From positions 1-12,723 of the forward strand of contig CALBJU010000189.1 in assembly GCA_937893205.1 (NCBI GenBank): a stretch of 12,723 nt of DNA, given 5' to 3'. A program made the translations under genes and the position numbers. This document shows positions 6,261 through 12,723 of the stretch, piece by piece; the first letter of the stretch is position 1, and every line of letters starts with the position of its first letter. Source of the DNA: an uncultured Bacteroidota bacterium. Lineage in GTDB: Bacteria; Bacteroidota; Rhodothermia; Rhodothermales; UBA10348. A model generated the notes under the pieces. That model saw only the letters and a list, made by a program, of their open reading frames with translations. It did not search any database and was not told where the DNA came from.

Positions 6261-6404
6261 TCCACCATACCGAACCCGCACCACACCTGATACTGATACA
6301 GCCAGCAAACATCAGGCTTCTTACCGACCGTGCTCAATGGCCGGGAACGGGGCTGGATGACCCGTTCATGGCTGGTTCGTTATCGATAGGAGATTGGGTT
6401 GCCC

Positions 6405-7667
6405 TTAGTCCATCATCTTGCGAAGAAAGGCTGGTACTTCCGTCTCGGTAGTGTCCACCTTCTCCACATCCTTGATTTCATCTGCACTGAGCAGGCGAAC
6501 ACGAGTCGACCCAGTTTCGTCGCCTCCATCCCCGAGGTTAGGCTCAACATTCAGCGGGGCTCCCCGCCGTTCATAAGCTGGTTTGTCCAACTCCTTGAGA
6601 CCCTCTTCGCCTTTGTATGGAACGGGCGCACGACGATACCCCTTGGGGGTCAGCTCGACCCGCCTGGCCGCGATCGCTTCTTTCTTGCGATTTTTTTCGA
6701 AGCCGGTAGCAATGACCGTAATGCGAATGTCATCACCCATCGCGTCGTCTATGACGGTTCCAAAGATGACCTCAACATCATCACCCGCTTCACTCTGGAT
6801 AATGGCCGTTGCGGCGGTGGCCTCACGAATACCCAGACTCGTGCCAGCGGTGATGTTCACGAGAACATTTCGCGCTCCATTGATGGTCAGACCGTCCAAC
6901 AAGGGGCTCGACAGGGCCTCGCGCGCAGCGCGCTCGGCCCTGTCTTCACCTGAAGCAGTCGCCGCCCCCATCAATGCCGTTCCACCGCTGCGCATCGTGG
7001 TTTTGACATCAGCGAAGTCAAGGTTGATGAGGCCGTGCACCGTGATCAGGTCGGAAATACCCCGGGTTGCGTTGTACAGCACGTCGTCCGCCTTCCCAAA
7101 AGCGTCGATCATCGAGGTGTCGTCACCCGCAATGTCGAGCAACCGCTCGTTCGGAATAATGATCAGGGTGTCGACGTTTTTCTTGAGCAAATCGATTCCG
7201 GCTTGTGCCGACTGAAGGCGTCGAGGTCCTTCGCATACGAACGGTTTCGTGACGATCGCCACCGATAGAATCCCGAGATCCTTGGCAATGGCCGCGACAA
7301 TGGGAGCACCCCCGGTTCCCGTGCCACCACCCATCCCGGCGGTCATGAAAACCATGTCGAAGCCACTGAGAGCCTCCTCAAGTTCGTTTCTACTTTCTTC
7401 CACGGCCTCCGCACCAACACTCGGCCTGGCTCCGGCCCCCAGACCTTTCGTGAGACCTCGTCCCGCTTGAATCTTGAACGGAGCCAGATTGGCGTCAAGT
7501 GCCTGGGAATCGGTGTTTATGGCGTAGAAATCAACACCAACGATCCCTTTTCGAATCATGTTGTTGACCGCGTTGCCTCCACCCCCGCCTATTCCGATGA
7601 CGCAGATTTTGGCCTCTTCATTTTCCGCATCATCGAATGCGAAGTGGCTGCTAAATAAATTTTCCAT
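6405..7667 (-). CDS. ftsZ: Cell division GTPase FtsZ
   Basis: FtsZ is the tubulin-like GTPase that assembles the cytokinetic Z-ring at midcell. The product is 420 residues. It shows VIGIGGGGGNAVNNM (24-37) and NTDSQAL (51-57), then the tubulin signature GMGGGTGTGGAP (111-122) that binds GTP phosphates, TKPF (140-143), and the catalytic T7 loop NLDFADV (215-221). After a variable linker of about 80 residues the protein ends with the conserved peptide EVPAFLRK, which binds FtsA and other membrane tethers. The frame extends to 7721, but the ATG at 7667 is right: a perfect GGAGG (7673-7677) sits 5 nt upstream, and MENLFSSHF starts like Bacteroidota FtsZ. It is the last gene of the dcw cluster, 74 nt after ftsA, and ends before the terminator at 6228-6260. 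A separate promoter in the spacer is possible but not visible. Confidence 0.98.
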   Translation of the reverse strand: MENLFSSHFAFDDAENEEAKICVIGIGGGGGNAVNNMIRKGIVGVDFYAINTDSQALDANLAPFKIQAGRGLTKGLGAGARPSVGAEAVEESRNELEEALSGFDMVFMTAGMGGGTGTGGAPIVAAIAKDLGILSVAIVTKPFVCEGPRRLQSAQAGIDLLKKNVDTLIIIPNERLLDIAGDDTSMIDAFGKADDVLYNATRGISDLITVHGLINLDFADVKTTMRSGGTALMGAATASGEDRAERAAREALSSPLLDGLTINGARNVLVNITAGTSLGIREATAATAIIQSEAGDDVEVIFGTVIDDAMGDDIRITVIATGFEKNRKKEAIAARRVELTPKGYRRAPVPYKGEEGLKELDKPAYERRGAPLNVEPNLGDGGDETGSTRVRLLSADEIKDVEKVDTTETEVPAFLRKMMD

Positions 7668-7670
7668 GTG

Positions 7671-7678
7671 AACCTCCA
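7671..7678 (-). promoter_or_regulatory. Strong Shine-Dalgarno of ftsZ
   Basis: The minus strand reads TGGAGGTT here, with GGAGG at 7677-7673 and a 5-nt gap to the ATG at 7667. It is the strongest ribosome site in the window; most of the other genes have weak or none. It decides the ftsZ start against the longer frame to 7721 and fits the high copy number FtsZ needs. Confidence 0.88.
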
Positions 7679-7708
7679 GTCGTTCTTTTGTGGCTGTATG
7701 CGTACCTC

Positions 7709-7727
7709 GGCGGACGAGCAATCCGCC
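7709..7727 (-). repeat. Small hairpin in the ftsA-ftsZ spacer
   Basis: The arms GGCGGA (7709-7714) and TCCGCC (7722-7727) pair over 6 bp around a 7-nt loop, 32 nt upstream of the ftsZ ribosome site. There is no T-tract, so it is not an obvious terminator. It could protect a processed ftsZ mRNA 5' end, or it may be chance in GC-rich DNA. Confidence 0.35.
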
Positions 7728-7741
7728 TCGGTTTCAGTTTG

Positions 7742-9013
7742 TTAGAGCTCATCGAACCACGATTTCATGCGTCCGATTATTCCACTGGCAATCTTCTGCC
7801 CGCTCCCATTCGATCCCGATCCATCCAGGTGATCGGTTCTAAAGGGCGTGCTTCCAATCATCTCCGGACGGAGCCCGTATAACACGAGACCTACTCCGGT
7901 AGCGAATTTGGGGTCAGATACCTCCTGTACCAGACCGGCGGTGAGGCCCATGGGCCTTCCGATCCTGGCTTCCAATCCTAATATCTCAGCGGCCAGCTCG
8001 GCGGTGCCCGGCACCATCGAACCTCCGCCCGTCAACACCGCTCCTGCGGAGAGGTGGCGGGCGTAGCCGCTACGTTTAATTTCGATGGCCGCAATCTCCA
8101 GAATTTCTTCTAGTCGCGGCTGTATTATCTGAGCGAGGGTGCTCCGACCTACGCGCTTCTCATTTCTTCCGGCAACACCCGGAATGGCGATCTCTTCATC
8201 GGGTGCCATTTCTACCATGGCTGCACCGAACTCACATTTGAGTGCCTCCGCCTGATCGCGCATCACCCCCAGGCCTTTTCGGATGTCATCGGTCACCTTG
8301 TTTCCCGCGACGGCCACGACCGCCGTATGACGTATCGTATTGTCTTCAAAAACGGCTATGTCCGTCGTTCCTCCGCCGATATCAATCAATGCCACGCCCA
8401 CTTCCTTTTCGTCGGAGTGGAGCACGGCAAAAGACGAACCAAGTGGCTCCAGCACGATATCTGCGACCTCATATCCAGCTTTTTCGATGCACCGATAGAT
8501 ATTTTTGGCTGCCGAAACCAATCCCGTAATAATGTGGACATTGGCTTCCAGGCGAACACCGCTCATTCCGATGGGGTCGGCCACTCCGTCCTGTCCGTCA
8601 ACAATGAATTCCTGAGGGATGACGTGCAGTATTTCACGGTCCGCCGGCATCGCCACGTGTGTAGTGTCCTCCAGGAGTCGGTGCACATCTGCTTCGGATA
8701 TTTCACCGTCCCGATTCGATATCGTAACCACACCGCGAGACTGAAAGCTCTGGACGTGATCGCCTGCGATTCCGACGATTACATTTTGCACCGTAATTCC
8801 TGCCATACGTTCGGCTTCCTCTATGGCCAGGCGAATGGCTGAAACGGTCTTGTCGATGTTTACGACGACTCCTCTGTTCAGACCGTCCGATTCCGCCACA
8901 CCGACGCCCAGAATCTGAACTCGGTCCAGCTCGTCCGATGTCGCGACTACGGCGCACACTTTCGTTGTGCCGATGTCCAGTCCTACGACAATTTGGTCAG
9001 TTATTTCATTCAT
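7742..9013 (-). CDS. ftsA: Cell division protein FtsA (actin-like Z-ring tether)
   Basis: FtsA is the actin-family ATPase that anchors FtsZ filaments to the cytoplasmic membrane and recruits later divisome proteins. The 423-residue product has the phosphate-1 motif GLDIGTTK (11-18), the SHS2/1C domain around residues 85-165, the phosphate-2 motif IDIGGGTTDIAVF (210-222), and the adenosine motif LTGGGSMVPG (327-336). It ends with an amphipathic helix, SGIIGRMKSWFDEL (410-423), after a Gly/Ser linker, which is the membrane-targeting sequence. The start is uncertain. The ATG at 9013 lacks a nearby ribosome site, whereas an in-frame TTG at 9022 has AGGGGG (9036-9031) 8 nt upstream and would add three residues. 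The gene follows ftsQ closely and precedes ftsZ, the usual order. Confidence 0.96.
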   Translation of the reverse strand: MNEITDQIVVGLDIGTTKVCAVVATSDELDRVQILGVGVAESDGLNRGVVVNIDKTVSAIRLAIEEAERMAGITVQNVIVGIAGDHVQSFQSRGVVTISNRDGEISEADVHRLLEDTTHVAMPADREILHVIPQEFIVDGQDGVADPIGMSGVRLEANVHIITGLVSAAKNIYRCIEKAGYEVADIVLEPLGSSFAVLHSDEKEVGVALIDIGGGTTDIAVFEDNTIRHTAVVAVAGNKVTDDIRKGLGVMRDQAEALKCEFGAAMVEMAPDEEIAIPGVAGRNEKRVGRSTLAQIIQPRLEEILEIAAIEIKRSGYARHLSAGAVLTGGGSMVPGTAELAAEILGLEARIGRPMGLTAGLVQEVSDPKFATGVGLVLYGLRPEMIGSTPFRTDHLDGSGSNGSGQKIASGIIGRMKSWFDEL

Positions 9014-9030
9014 ATTTTTCAACGTGGTTG

Positions 9031-9036
9031 CCCCCT
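9031..9036 (-). promoter_or_regulatory. Shine-Dalgarno-like site before ftsA
   Basis: The minus strand reads AGGGGG, overlapping the ftsQ TAG stop at 9035-9037. It could pair with the 16S tail using one G-U wobble. It is 8 nt from the TTG at 9022 but 17 nt from the ATG at 9013, so it argues for initiation at the TTG. Confidence 0.45.
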
Positions 9037-9784
9037 ATCTGAGGTGCTCTGTTACTACCGCCTGGCCGTCAAAACGGAGATCTATCAACTCAAAGCGTTT
9101 GTTCTGGTGAGGCAAAACCTCATGGTCCCAGAACGCCTGCAGTTTCTTGAACTTCAGCGCAAAATCATCTTCACCAAGCCACACAGGGATGGAAGCATGA
9201 TTTCCGCTACCGGTAAGCCTGAGCTCCCAGCCCGATTTTATCCACACAAATTCAGAGATCAGCGCGTCCGTTTCCCTGGGTAGGCCGGGCAGAGCGGCCA
9301 GTAATTCGAGGGTCGATTTCTTCTCTATCCGTCGCATCGGATGGTAGGCTTCCATGTTGCCGCTGATCAGTGGAAGATCGTAGGACGTTCGAGGGGTCTT
9401 GGGCATTCTATGGCCGACGCGGTCTGCGAAGTACGTGCCCCTCCCGTCTGCATCAATTAAGATTGCGACCGGGATTCTTTCCACAATCTCGATCCGGAGT
9501 AGTCCGGAGGGAAGTCTCGATACAGATGCACTCTGGATCCATGGGTGTCGCACCAGTCGATCTTCCAGTAAGACCTGACTGATGTCGTACATCACCTCGC
9601 CTTCCTCGACGCGAATGATTCGAAGAACTTCAGCCTCGGTTACATTTACGGCACCCGTAATGACAACCTCTTGCAATGTCACCTGCTCGAGCCACCGGAA
9701 GCCTGAGTATCCGGCAGCGATGATCACCGACACCACAACGGCGGCGGCAGCTTTATGCCAAAATGTGAATTGAGTGCTACTCAT
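9035..9784 (-). CDS. ftsQ: Cell division protein FtsQ (DivIB family)
   Basis: FtsQ is a bitopic inner-membrane protein whose periplasmic part links early and late divisome proteins (the FtsQLB complex in E. coli). The product is 249 residues. It has a short cytoplasmic N-terminus, one membrane helix at about residues 11-30 (KAAAAVVVSVIIAAGYSGF), and a POTRA domain from about residue 35 to 105: LQEVVITGAVNVTEAEV, then WIQSASVSRLPSGLLRIEIVER. The beta domain follows, with the element FADRVGHRMP, equivalent to the family's Y-x-x-D-x-x-G-x-x-x-P. The ATG at 9784 overlaps the murC stop by 8 nt. An upstream in-frame TTG at 9808 exists, but the ATG has the AGAGGGAAG purine stretch behind it (10-18 nt away). 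Divergent sequence is normal for FtsQ. The position between murC and ftsA supports the call. Confidence 0.93.
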   Translation of the reverse strand: MSSTQFTFWHKAAAAVVVSVIIAAGYSGFRWLEQVTLQEVVITGAVNVTEAEVLRIIRVEEGEVMYDISQVLLEDRLVRHPWIQSASVSRLPSGLLRIEIVERIPVAILIDADGRGTYFADRVGHRMPKTPRTSYDLPLISGNMEAYHPMRRIEKKSTLELLAALPGLPRETDALISEFVWIKSGWELRLTGSGNHASIPVWLGEDDFALKFKKLQAFWDHEVLPHQNKRFELIDLRFDGQAVVTEHLR

Positions 9785-11255
9785 GATCTGACGAACTTCC
9801 CTCTTCAAGTTTTGAAAACAGCTCCCTGTTCAGACGCCAGATATCCCCGGCTCCCATGGTGATGATCACATCTCCCGGCCGGCTCAGTTCGAGCACGCGC
9901 CCCACCAGATCTTCTTTCTTTGGCACGTACATCACGTGAGGATGACCACTCTTTTTTGCGCCCTTTGCGATCACCTCACCGGTAATTCCTTCGATGGGCT
10001 CCTCGCGAGCGCCGAACACATCCATTATCACAACCACATCCGCATCAAAAAACGCTGAGGCAAAGTCATCTTCGAAATCTCTCGTTCTGGAGTACAGATG
10101 AGGCTGAAAAACCGCCATGATCCTCCGGTCCGGCCAACATCCACTTGCGGCTTCGAGGGTAGCCTTTATTTCTGTTGGATGGTGGGCATAGTCATCCACC
10201 ACAAGAACACCGCGTGCTTCACCTATCTCATGCATCCTTCTGTCGACACCTCGGAATGCCGATATTCCGGCCGCGATGTCTTCAAAGATCATATCGAGCT
10301 CAATCCCTATTGCAATGGCGGCCAACGCATTAAGAACATTGTGCCGTCCCGGGGCGTCCAGTGACACCCGCCCGAGGCGCTCTTCTGAAGAGATGACATC
10401 AAAATGCATGATGCGCCCTTCCTGCTGGATGGACTCCGCGCGAATCTGTGCCTGTCTGAGCGTTCCGTAGGTCACCACCCGACGATCGATTTTTGAGATA
10501 ATGCCGCGCACATTCTCGTCGTCCAGGCACACGATAGCAGCTCCGAAGAACGGAACACTCGAGGCATACTGGATAAATGCGGCGCGAATATCGTCAAGAT
10601 CCTCGTAGCAGTCCAGATGATCTGCATCGATGTTGGTGATCACCGCCAGCGAGGGCGTCAATCTGAGAAAGGTTCGATCGTATTCGTCCGCTTCGATCAG
10701 GATGATGTCTCCCTCACCCGAAACGGCATTGGATCCGAAGGCGGCGACTTTGCCACCCACGATGATCGTCGGATCGAACGCACCTGCACCTACGACGTGG
10801 CCAGCCATCGTCGTGGTAGTCGTTTTTCCATGGGTCCCGGCAATACCGATACCAAACTTCATCCGCATCAATTCGCCGAGCATCTCGCTCCTTCGAATCA
10901 CCGGAATGTGTTTTTCTTCGGCGAACAGGGTTTCCGGGTTCTCTGTGGGATCTACGGCTGAGGAGTGAACCACGACGCAGGCGCCCCCCACATAGTCGGC
11001 GCTATGTCCCTTGAAGATTCGGGCGCCCAGGTCTTGTAAATGCCTGGTGACGTCATTTTCAGCAAGGTCTGATCCAGAAACTTCGTACCCATGTATGAGA
11101 AGAATCTCCGCAATCGAGCTCATACCGATACCACCCACGCCAACCATGTGCACGTGCCTCGTCTTCCCGAACGTGGGTTGACGGCGCAGCACATCAGGCC
11201 CCCTTTCGAGGGCCGAATCAGGCATGTTGTATTTAGTTGTGCCGTTTGGCTTCAT
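9777..11255 (-). CDS. murC: UDP-N-acetylmuramate--L-alanine ligase MurC
   Basis: MurC adds L-alanine to UDP-N-acetylmuramic acid with ATP, the first step of peptidoglycan stem-peptide synthesis in the cytoplasm. The product is 492 residues. The N-terminal Rossmann domain has HMVGVGGIGMSSIAE (36-50). The central ATPase domain has the P-loop GTHGKTTTTTM (140-150), EADEYDRTF (188-196) and NIDADHLD (208-215). The ligase C-terminal domain has FRGVDRRMHEIG (334-345) and DYAHHPTEI (355-363). A leader of about 30 residues before the first strand is longer than in E. coli; a second Met at residue 11 is an alternative start. The ATG at 11255 overlaps the murG stop as ATGA, which suggests re-initiation by the same ribosome. 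The 3' end overlaps ftsQ by 8 nt. No murB follows, unlike in many other phyla. Confidence 0.97.
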   Translation of the reverse strand: MKPNGTTKYNMPDSALERGPDVLRRQPTFGKTRHVHMVGVGGIGMSSIAEILLIHGYEVSGSDLAENDVTRHLQDLGARIFKGHSADYVGGACVVVHSSAVDPTENPETLFAEEKHIPVIRRSEMLGELMRMKFGIGIAGTHGKTTTTTMAGHVVGAGAFDPTIIVGGKVAAFGSNAVSGEGDIILIEADEYDRTFLRLTPSLAVITNIDADHLDCYEDLDDIRAAFIQYASSVPFFGAAIVCLDDENVRGIISKIDRRVVTYGTLRQAQIRAESIQQEGRIMHFDVISSEERLGRVSLDAPGRHNVLNALAAIAIGIELDMIFEDIAAGISAFRGVDRRMHEIGEARGVLVVDDYAHHPTEIKATLEAASGCWPDRRIMAVFQPHLYSRTRDFEDDFASAFFDADVVVIMDVFGAREEPIEGITGEVIAKGAKKSGHPHVMYVPKKEDLVGRVLELSRPGDVIITMGAGDIWRLNRELFSKLEEGSSSDHE

Positions 11256-12382
11256 CGGATTCTTGTTTGGGCAAGGCCCAGAATGTCCTCCGCGATTTCT
11301 CGTGCGGCGTTCGGCTTGGCCAATTTCAGGGTGTTTTCTGACATCCTATCGAGCCGATCCTGATCCCCGAGCAAGTCGCGTGTGACATCGAGGAGTTCGT
11401 GATGCATGCGCGACTCTTCGAGCAGCGCGGCGGCACCGGCCGAGACCAGACTCAGGGCGTTCTTGGTCTGATGATCCTCTGCAACGTTGGGAGAAGGAAT
11501 GAGAATTGCGGGTTTTCCCGTAAGCATCAGTTCTGAACACGTAGACGCTCCGCTTCGGCAGATGACCAGATCAGCAGCCGAATACGCCATGTCCATGCGA
11601 TCCACGTACGCTTTCAGCCTCAATCTTGGGTGGTCGGATACCGATGTCTGAAAACGCTCGAAATATCTTTCACCGGTCTGCCAGATTACACCGATTCCCC
11701 TCTTCGCCAGCAACGAGCGGACAATGGCAGCCATTGCCTCGTTCATGGCTTGACTACCGATCGACCCACCGGTCATGAATACCACTTGTCGGACATCTGA
11801 AAACTCGAAATAATCCAGTGCTTCCTGCTTGTTGGGATCTGCCAGATTCTGGCGAACCGGATTCCCCGTAATGCGTGTGTTTGATCCCTTTGATTTCGGC
11901 GCCGCTTCGTCAAATGCGATATGAATTTGATCGGCAAATCGCGATACAATCCGATTGGTCAATCCCATGAACGCATTCTGCTCCTGAATGGCGGTTCGAC
12001 GGTGCAGATACCGCGCTGCCAGGAGTAATGGAAGGGCAACATACCCGCCCGTTCCCACCACTACATCGGCATCAAAATGTCGGATCAGATCCCGCGCTTC
12101 CTTCAACCCCTTGGCTACGACGAAGGGTAGCGTCAAATTTTTCAGCGTCAGCTTTCTCTGTAACCCCTGGACCGATATATGATGAATGGAATAACCTGAT
12201 TCCGGCACCAAACGCCACTCGATCCCGGTCCTCGACCCGGCGAACTCGACGACGGCGTGTCGATTGATGCCCCCGATGGCGTCCGCGATGGCCACGGCGG
12301 GATATACGTGACCCCCTGTTCCACCACCCGCGATCAGGATCCGGGGAGAAAACCCATTCGATATGAGGGCGCTGCTAAGCAA
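11252..12382 (-). CDS. murG: MurG: undecaprenyl-diphospho-muramoylpentapeptide beta-N-acetylglucosaminyltransferase
   Basis: MurG is the membrane-associated GT-B enzyme (GT28) that transfers GlcNAc from UDP-GlcNAc to lipid I, making lipid II on the inner face of the membrane. The product is 376 residues. The N-terminal loop GGGTGGHVYPA (19-29) binds the lipid diphosphate; VVVGTGGYVALP (107-118) and EQNAFMGLTNR (134-144) are conserved. In the C-terminal domain, MTGGSIGSQAMNE (203-215) and RSGASTCSELMLTGKPAILIP (276-296, ends given) hold the UDP-GlcNAc-binding residues, with EDHQTKNA (302-309). The only usable start is a TTG at 12382; no ATG or GTG lies between it and the first beta-strand, and no Shine-Dalgarno is visible. 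It overlaps the ftsW stop by 8 nt, so its translation is probably coupled to ftsW. It overlaps murC by 4 nt. Confidence 0.97.
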   Translation of the reverse strand: MLSSALISNGFSPRILIAGGGTGGHVYPAVAIADAIGGINRHAVVEFAGSRTGIEWRLVPESGYSIHHISVQGLQRKLTLKNLTLPFVVAKGLKEARDLIRHFDADVVVGTGGYVALPLLLAARYLHRRTAIQEQNAFMGLTNRIVSRFADQIHIAFDEAAPKSKGSNTRITGNPVRQNLADPNKQEALDYFEFSDVRQVVFMTGGSIGSQAMNEAMAAIVRSLLAKRGIGVIWQTGERYFERFQTSVSDHPRLRLKAYVDRMDMAYSAADLVICRSGASTCSELMLTGKPAILIPSPNVAEDHQTKNALSLVSAGAAALLEESRMHHELLDVTRDLLGDQDRLDRMSENTLKLAKPNAAREIAEDILGLAQTRIR

Positions 12383-12723
12383 TCTGTCTGGAGATGTTGA
12401 GCAGGATGCCTGCCATGATTCCGTTCGCCAGGAGGGAAGTACCTCCGTAGGACACGAACGGAAGAGCCAACCCGGTCACTGGCAACAAGTTGGCGGAGAC
12501 GCCGGCGTGAACAAATCCGTAGAGCGAAAACATCACCACGATCCCCACCGCCAAAAAAAGTCCGAGCGGATCAGGAGCGTGCCTCGCAATTCTGAGAAGC
12601 CCCCTGAACAAGATCAGAAGGAAGAGACCCAGCAGGACAAACGCCCCGATGATACCGTATTCCTCGGTAATGATCGCGTAGATGAAATCGTTGTATGGCG
12701 CGGGTAAAAAGTGTTTCTGGGTA
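12375..12723 (-). CDS. ftsW: FtsW, SEDS-family lipid II polymerase/division protein, C-terminal fragment
   Basis: Only the last 115 residues are inside the window; the frame stays open to the right edge (first full codon at 12722). The visible part has the family hallmarks: KHFLPAPYNDFIYAIITEEYG, in which the periplasmic loop P-x-x-x-x-D-F-I-x-x-x-x-x-E-E and following glycine are conserved in SEDS glycosyltransferases, then three membrane helices, and near the end GVSANLLPVTGLALPFVSYGG, the SEDS signature, followed by TSLLANGIMAGILLNISRQ. FtsW works with the class-B penicillin-binding protein FtsI to polymerise septal peptidoglycan. The position directly before murG argues for FtsW rather than RodA, and the C-terminus ends soon after the last helix. 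The stop is TAG at 12377-12375, overlapping the murG start. The upstream dcw genes presumably continue beyond the edge. Confidence 0.95.
   Translation of the reverse strand, partial: TQKHFLPAPYNDFIYAIITEEYGIIGAFVLLGLFLLILFRGLLRIARHAPDPLGLFLAVGIVVMFSLYGFVHAGVSANLLPVTGLALPFVSYGGTSLLANGIMAGILLNISRQIA

Noticed and set aside
6261..6404. Possible tiny ORF (11 codons) between ftsZ and its terminator
   Set aside because: Too short, no ribosome site, no coding signal; treated as ftsZ 3' untranslated sequence.
6399..7215. Long open frames on the plus strand opposite ftsZ (up to 210 codons)
   Set aside because: They mirror the ftsZ coding region, have no domain character and low-complexity Ser/Pro/Arg composition typical of antisense frames.
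7668..7721. Longer FtsZ start at 7721
   Set aside because: A perfect GGAGG 5 nt before the ATG at 7667 and the family-like N-terminus MENLF fix the shorter start.
8242..8842. Plus-strand frames opposite ftsA (95 and 171 codons)
   Set aside because: Antisense to a well-supported gene, with no recognisable motif or ribosome site.
1..12723. CRISPR arrays, tRNA/rRNA genes, insertion sequences, toxin-antitoxin or defence genes
   Set aside because: I saw no spaced repeats, cloverleaf sequences, transposase motifs or known defence domains in either strand.

Overview
This is an ordinary chromosomal window from a Gram-negative bacterium. The strongest signal is the second half of a division and cell-wall (dcw) cluster on the minus strand, in the order ftsW-murG-murC-ftsQ-ftsA-ftsZ. 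There is no murB or ddl between murC and ftsQ, and MurC has an EADEYDRTF motif of the kind common in Bacteroidota. Together with the moderate GC content and the many secreted envelope proteins, this suggests the Bacteroidota/Rhodothermota/Balneolota side of the tree. That placement is an inference from gene order and motifs, not a search result.

Layout, left to right. Positions 1-222 (minus) hold the 5' end of a secreted protein whose first mature residues look like an M1-family aminopeptidase; the rest lies outside the window. Diverging from it is a periplasmic YceI-family protein (412-996, plus). Its stop overlaps the end of a small BFD-type [2Fe-2S] protein (986-1189, minus). Next come a TolC-type outer-membrane factor (1314-2708), an MlaC-like periplasmic lipid-carrier protein (2766-3377) and a GT-A-type glycosyltransferase (3488-4483), all on the plus strand. 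Converging on them is a 552-residue protein (4534-6192, minus) with a signal peptide, a degenerate glycoside-hydrolase-like extracytoplasmic domain and about six membrane segments. From 6405 to the right edge is the dcw cluster, read leftwards and closed by a clear Rho-independent terminator at 6228-6260.

The dcw genes are tightly packed. ftsW/murG and murC/ftsQ each overlap by 8 nt and murG/murC by 4 nt (ATGA), which implies translational coupling. ftsQ to ftsA has a short gap. ftsA to ftsZ has a 74-nt spacer with a strong GGAGG ribosome site, consistent with the need for high FtsZ output. Together these genes polymerise and flip lipid II precursors (MurC, MurG, FtsW) and build the Z-ring and divisome (FtsQ, FtsA, FtsZ). 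The left half is about envelope traffic: efflux or secretion, lipid transport, glycosylation and peptide degradation.

No stretch over 300 bases lacks a gene. The gene-free gaps are 223-411, 1190-1313, 2709-2765, 3378-3487, 4484-4533, 6193-6404 and 7668-7741. I saw no tRNA, rRNA, CRISPR array, insertion sequence or integrase. I did not find a convincing novel multi-gene system. The items most worth a second look are the hydrolase-like/membrane fusion protein with a terminator at its 5' end, the hairpin placed just before the MlaC-like start, and the long hairpin embedded in the BFD gene.
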